NCBI GenBank assembly: GCA_002683195.1
Contig: NYSW01000098.1
Span: 1 to 25,789, forward strand
Length of the DNA: 25,789 nt
Direction of reading: 5' to 3'
From: Phycisphaerae bacterium
GTDB lineage: Bacteria > Planctomycetota > Phycisphaerae > Phycisphaerales > SM1A02
The notes under the pieces are model-generated. The model saw only the letters and a list, made by a program, of their open reading frames with translations. It did no database searches and was not told the DNA's origin. The position numbers and the translations under genes were made by a program. This document shows, one piece after another, positions 1 to 9,087 of the stretch (within the stretch, counting starts at the first letter, position 1; each line of letters starts with the position of its first letter).

Positions 1-88
1 GGGGTCCCTGCTCCGGATGTCCGGCGGACTTGAATGGAGACGGCCTGGTGAATGGTGCGGACTTCGGTCTCCTGCTCGCCGACTGGGG
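1..88 (+). repeat. 88-bp exact direct repeat, copy 1 (dockerin cassette)
   Basis: Bases 1-88 match bases 4523-4610 without a mismatch. The copy is cut by the window start, so the true repeat may be longer to the left. Similarity stops right after the codon for the terminal Trp of the dockerin repeat and the first bases of the following Gly codon. Confidence 0.95.
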
Positions 89-92
89 TTGA
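1..92 (+). CDS. 3' end of a secreted protein with dockerin-like tail (partial)
   Basis: Only the last 29 codons are inside the window. Read in the frame with codons starting at position 3, they give GPCSGCPADLNGDGLVNGAD followed by FGLLLADWG and the stop TGA at 90-92. This is the second half of a dockerin-like EF-hand pair: a D-x-N-x-D-G calcium loop, then an amphipathic helix ending in WG. In related proteins such tails end extracellular enzymes or adhesins, so the missing part is probably an exported protein; its enzyme class cannot be told from here. The first 88 bases are identical to bases inside the protease gene downstream, so the two genes share a recently copied tail. Unlike that protease, this protein stops directly after WG, the usual place for such a tail to end. 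A strong terminator follows 30 bases later. Confidence 0.8.
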   Translation, partial: GPCSGCPADLNGDGLVNGADFGLLLADWG

Positions 93-122
93 TCGGTTCC
101 ACCGGCCTTGAATTCGAAACAG

Positions 123-164
123 GACCGCCTTTGGAATCTCACGATTCCAAAGGCGGTCTTTCGT
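123..164 (+). terminator. Rho-independent terminator after the partial dockerin gene
   Basis: A perfect 16-bp stem (GACCGCCTTTGGAATC at 123-138 and its complement at 143-158) closes a 4-base loop (TCAC). It is followed by TTTCGTTT. It lies 30 bases after the stop codon of the partial gene and about 170 bases before the next start, so the two genes are transcribed separately. Confidence 0.9.
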
Positions 165-251
165 TTCCGTGGCCGGTCGTCGATTCGAACGGATTAAAAT
201 CGGGGAATTACGGCGAACATCGTCGGGAAATCGATTTCCTCTGCAATACTT

Positions 252-308
252 GAGACGTCGACGTCGAGGTGGCGTCGTCGTCTCCGAATCGCATGAATGA
301 TGCGATTC
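252..308 (+). promoter_or_regulatory. Two adjacent inverted repeats in the leader of the subtilase gene
   Basis: The first, GAGACGTCGACG at 252-263 against CGTCGTCGTCTC at 273-284, pairs 11 of 12 bases around a 9-base loop; it contains the 12-base palindrome GACGTCGACGTC (254-265). The second, GAATCGCAT at 286-294 against ATGCGATTC at 300-308, is a perfect 9-bp stem with a 5-base loop. Both lie just upstream of the ribosome binding site AGGAAG (319-324). They may be operators or mRNA leader hairpins; no T-run follows, so they are not typical terminators. No promoter hexamers are claimed. Confidence 0.4.
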
Positions 309-330
309 AGAACACAATAGGAAGACACTC

Positions 331-3300
331 GTGAAGCGATTGACGCTTGCCGCCGTCCTCGGAACCGTTTTCAGCACCGGTTCCGTGGTTCTTGCTGACG
401 CGCCCACCGTGCTTGAACTTCGCGGTGCTCGAATTCAAATGGCGACTTTGACCCCCGCGGCGACGTCCGCCGGGTTGTCGAACCTTGCCCAGCGAACCGA
501 TTCTCGACACGCGATCGTTCGACTGACGGCCGAACTTGATGAATCGGGCCGAGCGAAGATGGCTTCGGAAGGCGTTCAGCTTCTCTCGTGTCTGGGGCCA
601 AGAACGTGGATCGCTTCCATCGATCCCAAGGTCGCGAACCGGGCGGAGGCCCTGGTCGATCGAATCAGCTGGTCGGGTGAGATCCCGCGGTCCGCGAAGC
701 TTCACCCTTTCCTTGCCGCGGGTCGTGTTCCGGAATGGACGATCGATCGCCGAGATCTCGACGCATTCCTCGAGGGTCGGAATGCGGATCTCGATGAGGT
801 GATCGACCAGATCGCTCAACGGGATGATCCGACCGTGGCCCTCTACGTCCTGGCTCATGGAGACATCGATCTCGCCGATTTCTCGGCGACCCTCGAACTC
901 GGTGGGGCGGAGATCCGATCCAGCATGAAGACGGTCAATGGCCTGCTGGTACGAGTCCCGATGTCCAGGATCGAAGCACTGGTGGATCTGGATGAAACGG
1001 TATGGGTCGAGCCGGCGCTTCCTGCACTGGAGACCAACAACGCTTCCAATCGGGTGAACACGCAGGTCGATGCCGTTCATCAGGCGCCCTACGAACTCGA
1101 TGGTGATGGTGTGGTGGTCATGGTCTATGACGGTGGCTACGCCGATGCCAGTCACGCTGATTTCGGTGATCGGCTCACGGTCCGTGATTCCAGTGGTCAG
1201 TCCTCGCATGGAACCCACGTCTGCGGAACGGTCGGCGGAGATGGTTCGGCTTCCGGCGGTACGCACAAGGGCATGGCCCCAGCGGCGACGATCGAGAGTT
1301 ACGGATTCGAACAGGAAGGTGGTCTTTCGGAAGGCTTCCTGTACACCGATCCCGGTGACCTCGAGGTCGATTACAGCGATGCGATCAACAACTGGGGGGC
1401 GGTCGTCGCGAACAATTCCATCGGCACCAATACGGCTCCCAATGGATTTCCTTGCGAATGGACGGGCGACTACGGCGTCACCAGCAGTGTGATCGATTCG
1501 GTGGTTCGCGGCGATCTGGGGGGTGATATCAGGATCGTCTGGGCGAATGGCAACGAACGACAGTCCACCCGGTGTGGAGATCTCTACAACACCACGGCGC
1601 CACCGGCCTGCGCGAAGAACCACATCAGCGTGGGAGCGACGAACTCCAACGACGATTCGATCACCACCTTCACGAGTTGGGGCCCGTCGGATGACGGCCG
1701 GATCAAGCCCGACATCTCAGCCCCGGGCTGCCAGAGCGACGATGACGGTGGTGTGACCAGTACCGTCCCGGGTGGGGGCTACAGCTCGTACTGCGGTACT
1801 TCCATGGCGTCACCCACGGTCACTGGAATCGCCGCCTTGATTCTGCAGGAATGGCGAAATCTTCATCCCGGCGAACCAGACCTCTCCAACGCAGCTCTCA
1901 AGGCGTTGTTGGCGAATTCGGGCGCCGACTTCGGTCACCCCGGTCCCGATTGTCAGTACGGATTCGGCACCGTCCGGGCGAAGAACGCGATTGATTCACT
2001 CCGGGCCGACGGAGTGATCGAATCCCAGGTGGGCGACGGCGAAACGACCGAGCATCTGATCGTGGTGACCGCGGGCGAGGATTCGCTCCGCATCACGCTC
2101 GCCTGGGATGACGAACCCGCATCACCCCTTCCCGCCGCGGCTCTGGTCAACGATCTCGACCTGCTGGTCACGGATCCTGCGGGAAACGTCATCGATCCCT
2201 GGACCATCGATCCGGCGAACCCGGGTCTGGCGGCCACACGCTCCGGTCGTGACCGGATCAACAACATGGAACAAGTGACGGTGGAAGCGCCGATGCCCGG
2301 CGCCTGGCGGGTTCAGATCGTCGGACATGCGGTTCCGGTCGGTCCCCAGTCCTACGGACTCGCGGCCGATCCCAATCCCATCGCCTGTAGTTCAACCGGT
2401 GTGGTTGGCTTCAGTGGCCAGCGTGTCCAGCCGGACACCATTGTTTCGATCACCGTCGTCGATTGCGATCTCAACACGGACGACACGGTCACCGACTCGA
2501 TCGCGGTTGCGCTCTCGAGTGACGACGCACCCCTCGGATTCGACACCGTGCTCACGGAAGAGGATCCGGCTTCGTCGACCTTCACCGGATCCGTCCAGCT
2601 GACTTCGAGTTCCACCAGCCCCGGTCTCTACGCCCTCGACGGATCAGAGATCCGAGTGGTGTATCTGGATGAGTCGGACGCGTCGGGAAACATCGACTCG
2701 GAACGCCTGGCGACCGCGTTGATCGACGGATCGATCACCGCCCCCGAAAGCGTCGACGTTCTGGATTTCGGTCCGGACTCGGCCACGATCACGATCAACA
2801 CGGGTGAAAGGGTCCGGGTGACGATCCTCTACGGAAGATCTTGTGATTCATTGGATCAGGAAGTGGTGAGTTCCAGCTACCTCACCGAACAGTCGATCAC
2901 GATCAGCGGTCTTGAAGACACCTTCACCTACTTCTTCCGAATCATGATCACCGACCAGGCCGGCAACACCGGCATTTATGGTGACGGTGGTGACTGCTTC
3001 GATTTCACGGTGCCGGATGCGATCGACTTCTACGCCGAACAGTTCGGATCTGGAATCGACCTCGTCGATTCAAGAATCACCTTCACGCCGATCGAAACGG
3101 CTGATGTGTATGTGCCTTGTTTCGAGCCATCACCATCGCTTCCCTTCGATCCTTCGGGTGGTTCGATTCTGGCTCTGGGTGACGACGACTCTCGGAGCGT
3201 CGATATCCCCTTCGCATTCGACTTCTACGGGGTTGAATACAACACGGCCTACGTCGGCAGCAACGGTTACCTGACCTTCGGCTCCGGGGACACTGGTTAC

Positions 3301-5187
3301 GACGAATCCTTTGGATCGCATTTCAATCTGCCTCGCATCTCGATGCTGTTCGACGACTTGAATCCCAGCATCGGTGGCACGGTGAGTTGGAAGATCGTGG
3401 GTGACGCTTTCGTGGTCACCTGGAGTGGCGTTTCCGAATACAACACCTCGAATTCCAACACCTTCCAGATCTCACTCTTCGAGTCCGGGGAGATGATGCT
3501 CGCCTGGGGTTCTCTGGACGTGGGTGATGCGATCCTCGGTCTCTCCCCGGGCGAAGGCCTCGCCTCGAATTTCATTCCGAACGATCTTTCGGCCAGCGAG
3601 ATCGGATGCCTCCCGCGGCCTCCCTCGGTGTCGAACGTCTCCCTGGCCACGTCACCCGGAACGCCGGTCGACATCGGTCTGGTCGGTTCCGACGACGGCC
3701 AGCCGTCGCCCATGTTCTTCGTGATCGACTCGCTCCCGGTGGGAGTGCTCCGTGATCTTTCCACCGGAATCGCGATCACGTCCGTACCTCATGTGATCGA
3801 ATCGGAAGCCGGACCTCATCTCCAATATCAGTCGCCCACCGGCTGGGAAGGGGTGGCGACCTTCGTGTACCACGCAGATGATGGTGGGTCACCGCCAGAG
3901 GGTGGGCCCTCCAACGATGCCGAGGTCACGATCGTGGTGTCGAGTGGTCCGCAGGCATTGATCGCATGGGACATGGACACGAATCCCGGCTGGTCGCTGG
4001 AAGGCGCCTGGTCATGGGGTTCGCCGTCGGGTGGCGGTGGTGATCCCAATGGCGGTGACACCGGGGTGAATGTGATCGGTTACGCCCTCGATGCGGAGTA
4101 CGGCAACAATCTTGGTGAGGTCCATGCGACCTCACCGTCGTTCGACTGCACCGATGCCACCGGAACCACGCTTCGATTCAGTCGCTGGCTCGGGGTGGAA
4201 CGGTCGGAGTACGACCATGCCTACGTGCGGGTTTCGAACGACGGGGGGCTCTCGTGGTCGACGATCTACGAGAATTCGAACACGACGTTCGAAGACACTT
4301 CGTGGACGGTTGAGGAGTTCGACCTTTCGGCGATCGCGGACGGAGAGTCCGATGTTCGAATCCGTTTCACGATGGGAACGACGGACGGCTCGGTGACGTT
4401 CTGTGGTTGGAACATCGACGACGTGGTGGTGGAAGCGACGCTTCCGGGTGGTGGTTCCGCGGCCGACCTGAATGGTGACGGCGTGGTGAACGGAGCCGAT
4501 GTCGGTCTTCTGCTGGCGGAGTGGGGTCCCTGCTCCGGATGTCCGGCGGACTTGAATGGAGACGGCCTGGTGAATGGTGCGGACTTCGGTCTCCTGCTCG
4601 CCGACTGGGGAGGAGATGGATTCAATCGCCAGGCTGCCCCCGATCAGGAATCCGATATCGACGTCGACGGCGACGTCGCCGATTCGATTCTCGTGAAAGA
4701 CCGAACCCTTCAGGTGCCGGATGGGCTTCTGGTCATCGACGGCGCTTACGTCCAGGACTCGAAGATGACTCTTTCGTTGGCCATCGATGGTGATGAACCG
4801 GTCACCGATCACGACCTGGTGGTGGTTCGAGGGGAAGCATCGCTTCGTGGCCGGCTCGAAGTGAAGATCGGGAATCCCCCGGAGTCCGGCGACTTCATCG
4901 CGGTGGTGTTGTTGGCGGATTCGATCATCGGTGACTTCGAGGAGATCGAGGTGATCGGGGGTCGCAGAGTCGTCGACGTCTGCACCACGGCGAACGCGGT
5001 GGTGGTGATGGTCGGTGATGAAGCGAGACGGTCATCGTTGACGGAGTTTCCAGCCATTCCCGACGAGGTGATCATGCTGATCGATTCGATCGGGAGTACT
5101 GATCCGGTCTGGGATCTGGACCATGACGGCGTGGTGACCGAAGCCGATCTGCGCATTCTGCTTCGTGCGGGCATCGACTGTCGCTGA
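331..5187 (+). CDS. Large secreted subtilisin-like (S8) protease with beta domains and internal dockerin pair
   Basis: The product is 1618 aa. It starts with GTG, 6 bases after AGGAAG, and has a signal peptide (about 1-23, cleavage near VLADA). Residues 24-240 look like a pro-region. The S8 catalytic domain (about 250-555) has Asp267 (VYDGG), His293 (SSHGTHVCG), oxyanion Asn408 (WANGN) and Ser491 (CGTSMASP). Residues 570-680 (AWDDEPAS, LVNDLDLLV) resemble the C-terminal beta-domain of KP-43-type subtilases. Then follow beta-rich regions: a nidogen-like domain (about 930-1090, IPFAFDFYG, YVGSNGYLTFG), an Ig/cadherin-like stretch (about 1092-1205) and a MAM-like jelly-roll (about 1210-1372). 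A dockerin-like pair sits at 1378-1428. Unusually, about 190 residues follow it, beta-rich and ending in one more EF-hand-like motif (DLDHDGVVTEADL). The protein is probably exported and surface-attached, degrading extracellular protein. Its own terminator follows. The catalytic call is firm; the middle domain names are tentative. Confidence 0.92.
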   Translation: MKRLTLAAVLGTVFSTGSVVLADAPTVLELRGARIQMATLTPAATSAGLSNLAQRTDSRHAIVRLTAELDESGRAKMASEGVQLLSCLGPRTWIASIDPKVANRAEALVDRISWSGEIPRSAKLHPFLAAGRVPEWTIDRRDLDAFLEGRNADLDEVIDQIAQRDDPTVALYVLAHGDIDLADFSATLELGGAEIRSSMKTVNGLLVRVPMSRIEALVDLDETVWVEPALPALETNNASNRVNTQVDAVHQAPYELDGDGVVVMVYDGGYADASHADFGDRLTVRDSSGQSSHGTHVCGTVGGDGSASGGTHKGMAPAATIESYGFEQEGGLSEGFLYTDPGDLEVDYSDAINNWGAVVANNSIGTNTAPNGFPCEWTGDYGVTSSVIDSVVRGDLGGDIRIVWANGNERQSTRCGDLYNTTAPPACAKNHISVGATNSNDDSITTFTSWGPSDDGRIKPDISAPGCQSDDDGGVTSTVPGGGYSSYCGTSMASPTVTGIAALILQEWRNLHPGEPDLSNAALKALLANSGADFGHPGPDCQYGFGTVRAKNAIDSLRADGVIESQVGDGETTEHLIVVTAGEDSLRITLAWDDEPASPLPAAALVNDLDLLVTDPAGNVIDPWTIDPANPGLAATRSGRDRINNMEQVTVEAPMPGAWRVQIVGHAVPVGPQSYGLAADPNPIACSSTGVVGFSGQRVQPDTIVSITVVDCDLNTDDTVTDSIAVALSSDDAPLGFDTVLTEEDPASSTFTGSVQLTSSSTSPGLYALDGSEIRVVYLDESDASGNIDSERLATALIDGSITAPESVDVLDFGPDSATITINTGERVRVTILYGRSCDSLDQEVVSSSYLTEQSITISGLEDTFTYFFRIMITDQAGNTGIYGDGGDCFDFTVPDAIDFYAEQFGSGIDLVDSRITFTPIETADVYVPCFEPSPSLPFDPSGGSILALGDDDSRSVDIPFAFDFYGVEYNTAYVGSNGYLTFGSGDTGYDESFGSHFNLPRISMLFDDLNPSIGGTVSWKIVGDAFVVTWSGVSEYNTSNSNTFQISLFESGEMMLAWGSLDVGDAILGLSPGEGLASNFIPNDLSASEIGCLPRPPSVSNVSLATSPGTPVDIGLVGSDDGQPSPMFFVIDSLPVGVLRDLSTGIAITSVPHVIESEAGPHLQYQSPTGWEGVATFVYHADDGGSPPEGGPSNDAEVTIVVSSGPQALIAWDMDTNPGWSLEGAWSWGSPSGGGGDPNGGDTGVNVIGYALDAEYGNNLGEVHATSPSFDCTDATGTTLRFSRWLGVERSEYDHAYVRVSNDGGLSWSTIYENSNTTFEDTSWTVEEFDLSAIADGESDVRIRFTMGTTDGSVTFCGWNIDDVVVEATLPGGGSAADLNGDGVVNGADVGLLLAEWGPCSGCPADLNGDGLVNGADFGLLLADWGGDGFNRQAAPDQESDIDVDGDVADSILVKDRTLQVPDGLLVIDGAYVQDSKMTLSLAIDGDEPVTDHDLVVVRGEASLRGRLEVKIGNPPESGDFIAVVLLADSIIGDFEEIEVIGGRRVVDVCTTANAVVVMVGDEARRSSLTEFPAIPDEVIMLIDSIGSTDPVWDLDHDGVVTEADLRILLRAGIDCR
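4523..4610 (+). repeat. 88-bp exact direct repeat, copy 2 (dockerin cassette inside the subtilase gene)
   Basis: This copy is identical to bases 1-88 and in the same reading frame. It covers the end of the first dockerin repeat and the whole second repeat. Bases after 4610 have no likeness to bases after 88, so one protein stops and the other continues. Confidence 0.95.
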
Positions 5188-5222
5188 AACAGAACCGGAA
5201 AACCGGTACTGGAATTGAAACG

Positions 5223-5257
5223 ACCGCGGAGCCCCTTGCCGGGCTCCGCGGTTTTTC
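5223..5257 (+). terminator. Rho-independent terminator after the subtilase gene
   Basis: A perfect 12-bp GC-rich stem (ACCGCGGAGCCC at 5223-5234 and its complement at 5241-5252) with a 6-base loop is followed by a T-run at 5252-5256. It lies 36 bases after the stop codon and before the convergent symporter gene. It could partly serve the opposite strand as well, though the A-run on the left is short. Confidence 0.9.
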
Positions 5258-5318
5258 GTGCCGGATCGTCCCGTCGCCGACTGCTTCCAGACGGAAATGA
5301 TGAGGGAGATCGGATCGC

Positions 5319-6839
5319 TCAAGTGGAATGAAGCGGTCGGGGCTCCGCGGGAATCGCCGCCACCGCCATCGCGATCGCCGCCGCGAGCGTCATTCGCCAT
5401 CCCAGGGCGAGTTTGGGGACGCCGTCGAGGTCGAAGCTTCGAAGCAGGACGGGCTCGGTGGCCAGGATCACCAGTCCACCGATGATCAGGGCCGAGATGA
5501 CCGACTTGGATGATCCGCGGCGGGTGAAGATGGCCACCACGAACACGCCGAGCAGTCCGGCATAGGCATACGACATCACACCGAGGGCGAACTCCAGGAG
5601 CGTCCGGTCATCCTGCGACTGCCAGGCTGCGATGCCGATCGCGACCAATGCAAGCAGGACGGCCCAGCCGATCATGATGATTCGACCGTGCCTGGTGGCG
5701 GTCTCATCCGAGAGCGGAGGAAGATTTCTTCGTCGTCTCCACGGCTCGATCAGGTCACCCATCGTGGTGGCGGCCATGGCGTTGAGGGCCGAATCCAGAC
5801 TGCTCATGGCGGCGGCGAGAAGGCCGGCGATCATCAGTCCGCGGACGCCCATCGGGAGTTCATGAAGCATGAACTGGACCATGACCGCGCGGTCGTCACC
5901 ATCGGCACCGACCCGGATCGTTCCATGGACCTGGGTTTCCACCCAGAGCAGGGATCCGAGCAGCAGGAACAAGGCGGCGATGGGCCAGCCCACGAGATTT
6001 GAAAGGACTCCTGCCTTGAGCCCTTCGCGCGGATTTCGACAGGTCATCAGCCTTTGGACATGGTCTTGATCGACTGCGTACGCGGCGACCAGAAAGACAG
6101 GCAACCCGATCAGGCCGGTCCAGACCGTGAATCCTTTCCCGGGATCGGTGGATCCGTCGAAAAGACGGAGCTTGTCCCGGTCGCCACCCTCACGGAGAAG
6201 ATCGACGATCTCGTTCCAGGGTCGATCGATCGCATTCCAGAGGATGAAAAGGCCGACCAGTCCCACCACGACCGCCACGCAAGCCTGAAGCACATCGGTC
6301 CAGATCACAGCCCGAATGCCACCGGCGATCGCATAGAACGCGGTACCAATCGACACGAGGACGATGGTCAGGGCAAGACGGTCCGGCTCCGCGTCTCCGA
6401 AGATCGCCCAAGACACCGCGATCGCCGCCATGAACAGTCGAGCTCCGGACGCCAGTAATCGTCCAAGGAGAAAAGACAGGCCGGCTGCCGCACCGGCGGT
6501 ATCGCCGTATCGGTCTCGCACCACGCCATAGATGCTGGCTCGGGCTTTCTGGAAATAGGTCGGTAGAAAAAAGAGGCCGACGAGGATCAGGGCGGGAAGG
6601 CCGGCAAACTTGAAGACCATGTAGGTGAGATCACCGCGGAACGCCTGCTGGGGCATGCCCACGAAGGTCGCGGCACTCAGGACCGTGGCCACCACGCTGA
6701 AAGAGGCCGCCCATGCAGGAATCGATCTTCCGGCCAGGAAGAACCCATCTCCACGATCATCGCGACGGGCCGCCAGAAACCCGATTCCGGCGACGAGAGA
6801 GAGGTAGCCGACCACCACGATCCAGTCTGGGATGCCCAT
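5319..6839 (-). CDS. Sodium:solute symporter (SSS family)
   Basis: This inner-membrane transporter is about 506 aa from the ATG at 6839, with some thirteen hydrophobic segments, the usual SSS size. Family marks are the early stretch IPAWAASFSVVATVLSAATF (TM2 region), the DQDHVQR motif (258-264) and the GLLAAAMSSLDSALNAM segment (about 340-357), whose small polar residues lie in the sodium-site region of SSS proteins. It would couple sodium entry to uptake of a small solute; the substrate (sugar, amino acid, carboxylate or other) cannot be told from sequence. A GTG at 6860 would add seven residues (MTDRVRP), but neither start has a clear ribosome binding site and ATG puts the first membrane helix close to the N-terminus, as is common. 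The gene converges on the subtilase gene and diverges from the first M43 gene. Confidence 0.9.
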   Translation of the reverse strand: MGIPDWIVVVGYLSLVAGIGFLAARRDDRGDGFFLAGRSIPAWAASFSVVATVLSAATFVGMPQQAFRGDLTYMVFKFAGLPALILVGLFFLPTYFQKARASIYGVVRDRYGDTAGAAAGLSFLLGRLLASGARLFMAAIAVSWAIFGDAEPDRLALTIVLVSIGTAFYAIAGGIRAVIWTDVLQACVAVVVGLVGLFILWNAIDRPWNEIVDLLREGGDRDKLRLFDGSTDPGKGFTVWTGLIGLPVFLVAAYAVDQDHVQRLMTCRNPREGLKAGVLSNLVGWPIAALFLLLGSLLWVETQVHGTIRVGADGDDRAVMVQFMLHELPMGVRGLMIAGLLAAAMSSLDSALNAMAATTMGDLIEPWRRRRNLPPLSDETATRHGRIIMIGWAVLLALVAIGIAAWQSQDDRTLLEFALGVMSYAYAGLLGVFVVAIFTRRGSSKSVISALIIGGLVILATEPVLLRSFDLDGVPKLALGWRMTLAAAIAMAVAAIPAEPRPLHST

Positions 6840-7139
6840 GGGCCGGACTCTATCCGTCACCGGACGATGAAATCCGGAATGGGGATCTTGGAACGTGGAT
6901 TCAAGCCGGAGACGGAGTCAATCTTCCAAGGGAGCGCCGTTTGAGGGATTGAAGTCGGTCCGGCTGGAATCTAAACAAACGTTTGGATACCGCGTGGTCG
7001 GAGCAGGCTTCGGTTCTCAGACCTTCGGACTCGCCACAAGGGCGACAGGAACCGCCAAAAAGCGTTTGGGAGTGGCCAAGTCCATTGATAGCATCGGGTT
7101 CCCTCTCTTTCTGATGCCTGAATTCCGGAGTGACTTCTC
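6840..7139. other. 300-bp divergent intergenic region
   Basis: This stretch must hold the promoters of the symporter (leftward) and the first M43 protease (rightward). I see a 10-base palindrome CAAACGTTTG at 6976-6985, a possible operator, and the ribosome binding site GGAG at 7127-7130. No convincing promoter pair or RNA gene was found. An open frame crossing it (6895-7164) has no start signal or family likeness and was left out. Confidence 0.4.
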
Positions 7140-8819
7140 ATGCTTCCGATCCGTGTGTGTGTAGGTCTGTGCCTCGCAATGGCCGCGCCTGTTCTTGGCC
7201 AGTCGCCGGATAAGCCCTGGCAACACGAGGATGGCACGATTGAATTCGAAGGAAGGACCTTCGACGATTGGAAGCAATTTCATCGTTCGGATCTTTTCGA
7301 CCCGCTGAAGAAGTGCGGTACACCGGCTCCCGGTCTCGATGAGAAGGGCGGGGGCGGACAGCCCATCGGTCGTTTCGGTGGTGGCGGTTCACCGGCCGAT
7401 TGCACGATGTCCTCCACGTCGATCGACCCCGTCTATGACCCCGAGGTTTCCATCTTCCGAATCCCGTGTGTCGTGCACGTGATCATGAATTCGAGTGGAT
7501 CACAAGGCAACCTCAGTGATGCGCAGGTCGAGAGTGGAATTCGGATTCTGAACGAGGATATGAACGCCCTGCTTGATACGCCCGGGCAGAACGGCACCGA
7601 GGCTCGCATCGAGTTCTATCTGGCGACCGAAGATCAAAACGGTTCCCCGACCGATGGGATCACCCGCTCGCAGAACGACAGTTGGTTCAACGATGGTGGG
7701 AACTATTGGAACTCCCTCGCCTGGGATCCCAATCGCTTCTGCAACATCTACACCAACACCGCCAGTGGAGCACTTGGTTACGTCTCGGGATTTCCGGCCG
7801 AGCCCGGCCACGCCGGATCCATCGGCGATCGAGTCGTGGTGCTCTGGTCGACCTACGGCGAGGATGGCTCCTACGGACCTCCCTTCAACATGGGTCGAAC
7901 CCTGACCCATGAGATCGGACACTACCTCGGGCTCTTCCATACCTTTCAAGGTGGTTGCGCCGGCGGTTCGTGCTACGGCGGCGGTGACCTGATCTGCGAT
8001 ACCAACGCCGAGAGCGGTCCGAACTTCGGATGTGGTACCGGATCCACCTGCGGGTCACCGGATCCAACCGACAACTACATGGACTATTCAGACGACGCCT
8101 GCATGAACAAGTTCACGCCGGAACAGTCCAACCGAATGCGATGTTCGCTCTTGAACTACCGACCTCTCCTCTATTCGGAAGGACCCGGTTGCTCGTCCGC
8201 CTGCTTTGCCGACATCTCCAACGACGGTCAGATCGACAGTGCCGACATCGGCCTGTTGGTCGGTGCCTGGGGTACCTGCAGCGATGACGATGAAAATCCT
8301 TGTTGCGCAGACCTCGACGGAAGCGGCGCGGTCGACAGCGCCGACCTCGGTTTGATGATCGGTGGATGGGGACCTTGTCCGGTCGATCCTTGTGAAGGTG
8401 TGGATTGCAACGATGGTGATCCCTGCACCGCGGATTCCTGCCTTGACGGAACCTGTTTCAACGAACCGATTCCCGGATGCGGTGAAGGTCCCTGTGGAAG
8501 TCCCAATTCCGGATCGTGTTACATCGCGAATGGATCCCCGGGGTGTGATGATTCAGAATGTTGCGAAGCGATCTGCGCGGCGGATGCATACTGCTGCGAT
8601 ACCGAATGGGATTCCGTCTGTTCGGGGGCTGCGAATTCCCAGTGCAGTGGTGGTAGTGGTGGGGGCGGTGCCTGCTGCAGTCCCAACGGCTCGCCCGGCT
8701 GCGATGACGCCGATTGTCAGGACCTTGTCTGCAACATCGATCCGTTCTGCTGCGATAATGACTGGGATCAGATCTGTGCTGACGAAGCAATCCTGAGCTG
8801 CGAAGTGTGCAACAACTGA
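7140..8819 (+). CDS. Secreted M43 (pappalysin-type) zinc metalloprotease with dockerin pair and two Cys-rich modules
   Basis: The product is 559 aa; ATG follows GGAG (7127-7130) by 9 bases. The signal peptide is about 1-20 (AAPVLG). A motif W-x-H-x-D-G-T-x2-F-x-G-x2-F-x2-W at 27-44 is shared with the next gene. A Cys in KKCGT (C59) could be a cysteine-switch residue holding the zinc in the proenzyme, as proposed for ulilysin-type M43 enzymes. The catalytic domain (about 105-345) has HEIGHYLGLFH (257-267; zinc ligands H257, H261, H267; general base E258) and the Met-turn at M314 in NYMDYS, followed by the M43-typical CMNKFTPEQ. A dockerin-like pair spans 356-413 (ADISNDGQIDSADIGLL, ADLDGSGAVDSADLGLM), then a DPCT-type Cys-rich segment (416-447), then two copies of a module GxPGCxDxxC...CC...W...C (452-502, 511-556). 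It has its own terminator and is tandem with a paralogue. Likely role: extracellular proteolysis. Confidence 0.92.
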   Translation: MLPIRVCVGLCLAMAAPVLGQSPDKPWQHEDGTIEFEGRTFDDWKQFHRSDLFDPLKKCGTPAPGLDEKGGGGQPIGRFGGGGSPADCTMSSTSIDPVYDPEVSIFRIPCVVHVIMNSSGSQGNLSDAQVESGIRILNEDMNALLDTPGQNGTEARIEFYLATEDQNGSPTDGITRSQNDSWFNDGGNYWNSLAWDPNRFCNIYTNTASGALGYVSGFPAEPGHAGSIGDRVVVLWSTYGEDGSYGPPFNMGRTLTHEIGHYLGLFHTFQGGCAGGSCYGGGDLICDTNAESGPNFGCGTGSTCGSPDPTDNYMDYSDDACMNKFTPEQSNRMRCSLLNYRPLLYSEGPGCSSACFADISNDGQIDSADIGLLVGAWGTCSDDDENPCCADLDGSGAVDSADLGLMIGGWGPCPVDPCEGVDCNDGDPCTADSCLDGTCFNEPIPGCGEGPCGSPNSGSCYIANGSPGCDDSECCEAICAADAYCCDTEWDSVCSGAANSQCSGGSGGGGACCSPNGSPGCDDADCQDLVCNIDPFCCDNDWDQICADEAILSCEVCNN

Positions 8820-8848
8820 CGGGGTTCTCAATCGTGCTCTGACGAATC

Positions 8849-8894
8849 AAAAACCGACTCCATCCGCCATTCCAGGCGGATGGAGTCGGTTTTT
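8849..8894 (+). terminator. Long perfect hairpin terminator after the first M43 gene
   Basis: A 20-bp perfect stem (8849-8868 with 8875-8894) closes a 6-base loop (ATTCCA). It begins with five A and ends with five T, so it can stop transcription in both directions. It lies 29 bases after the stop and separates the two M43 paralogues into single-gene transcripts. Confidence 0.93.
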
Positions 8895-9087
8895 CAGGAA
8901 GGATCGCTTCCCCCGTGGAGAGGCACCCATCCGCACGCCGATAAGAACGTACCGATTGAAACCAGCGAGAGAAATCAGATTCATCCGGAGTCGATACGCC
9001 GGGAAATCTTGGGTTTCGAATCCGGGGTGCGAATACTGAAGGTGGAGCAGGAAGACGCCCACGTCTTCTCAGCGACAAGGATCCTGA

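Noticed and set aside
307..1623. 438-aa open frame on the minus strand opposite the subtilase start
   Set aside because: It is antisense to the signal peptide and catalytic domain of the protease and shows no recognisable domain or start signal.
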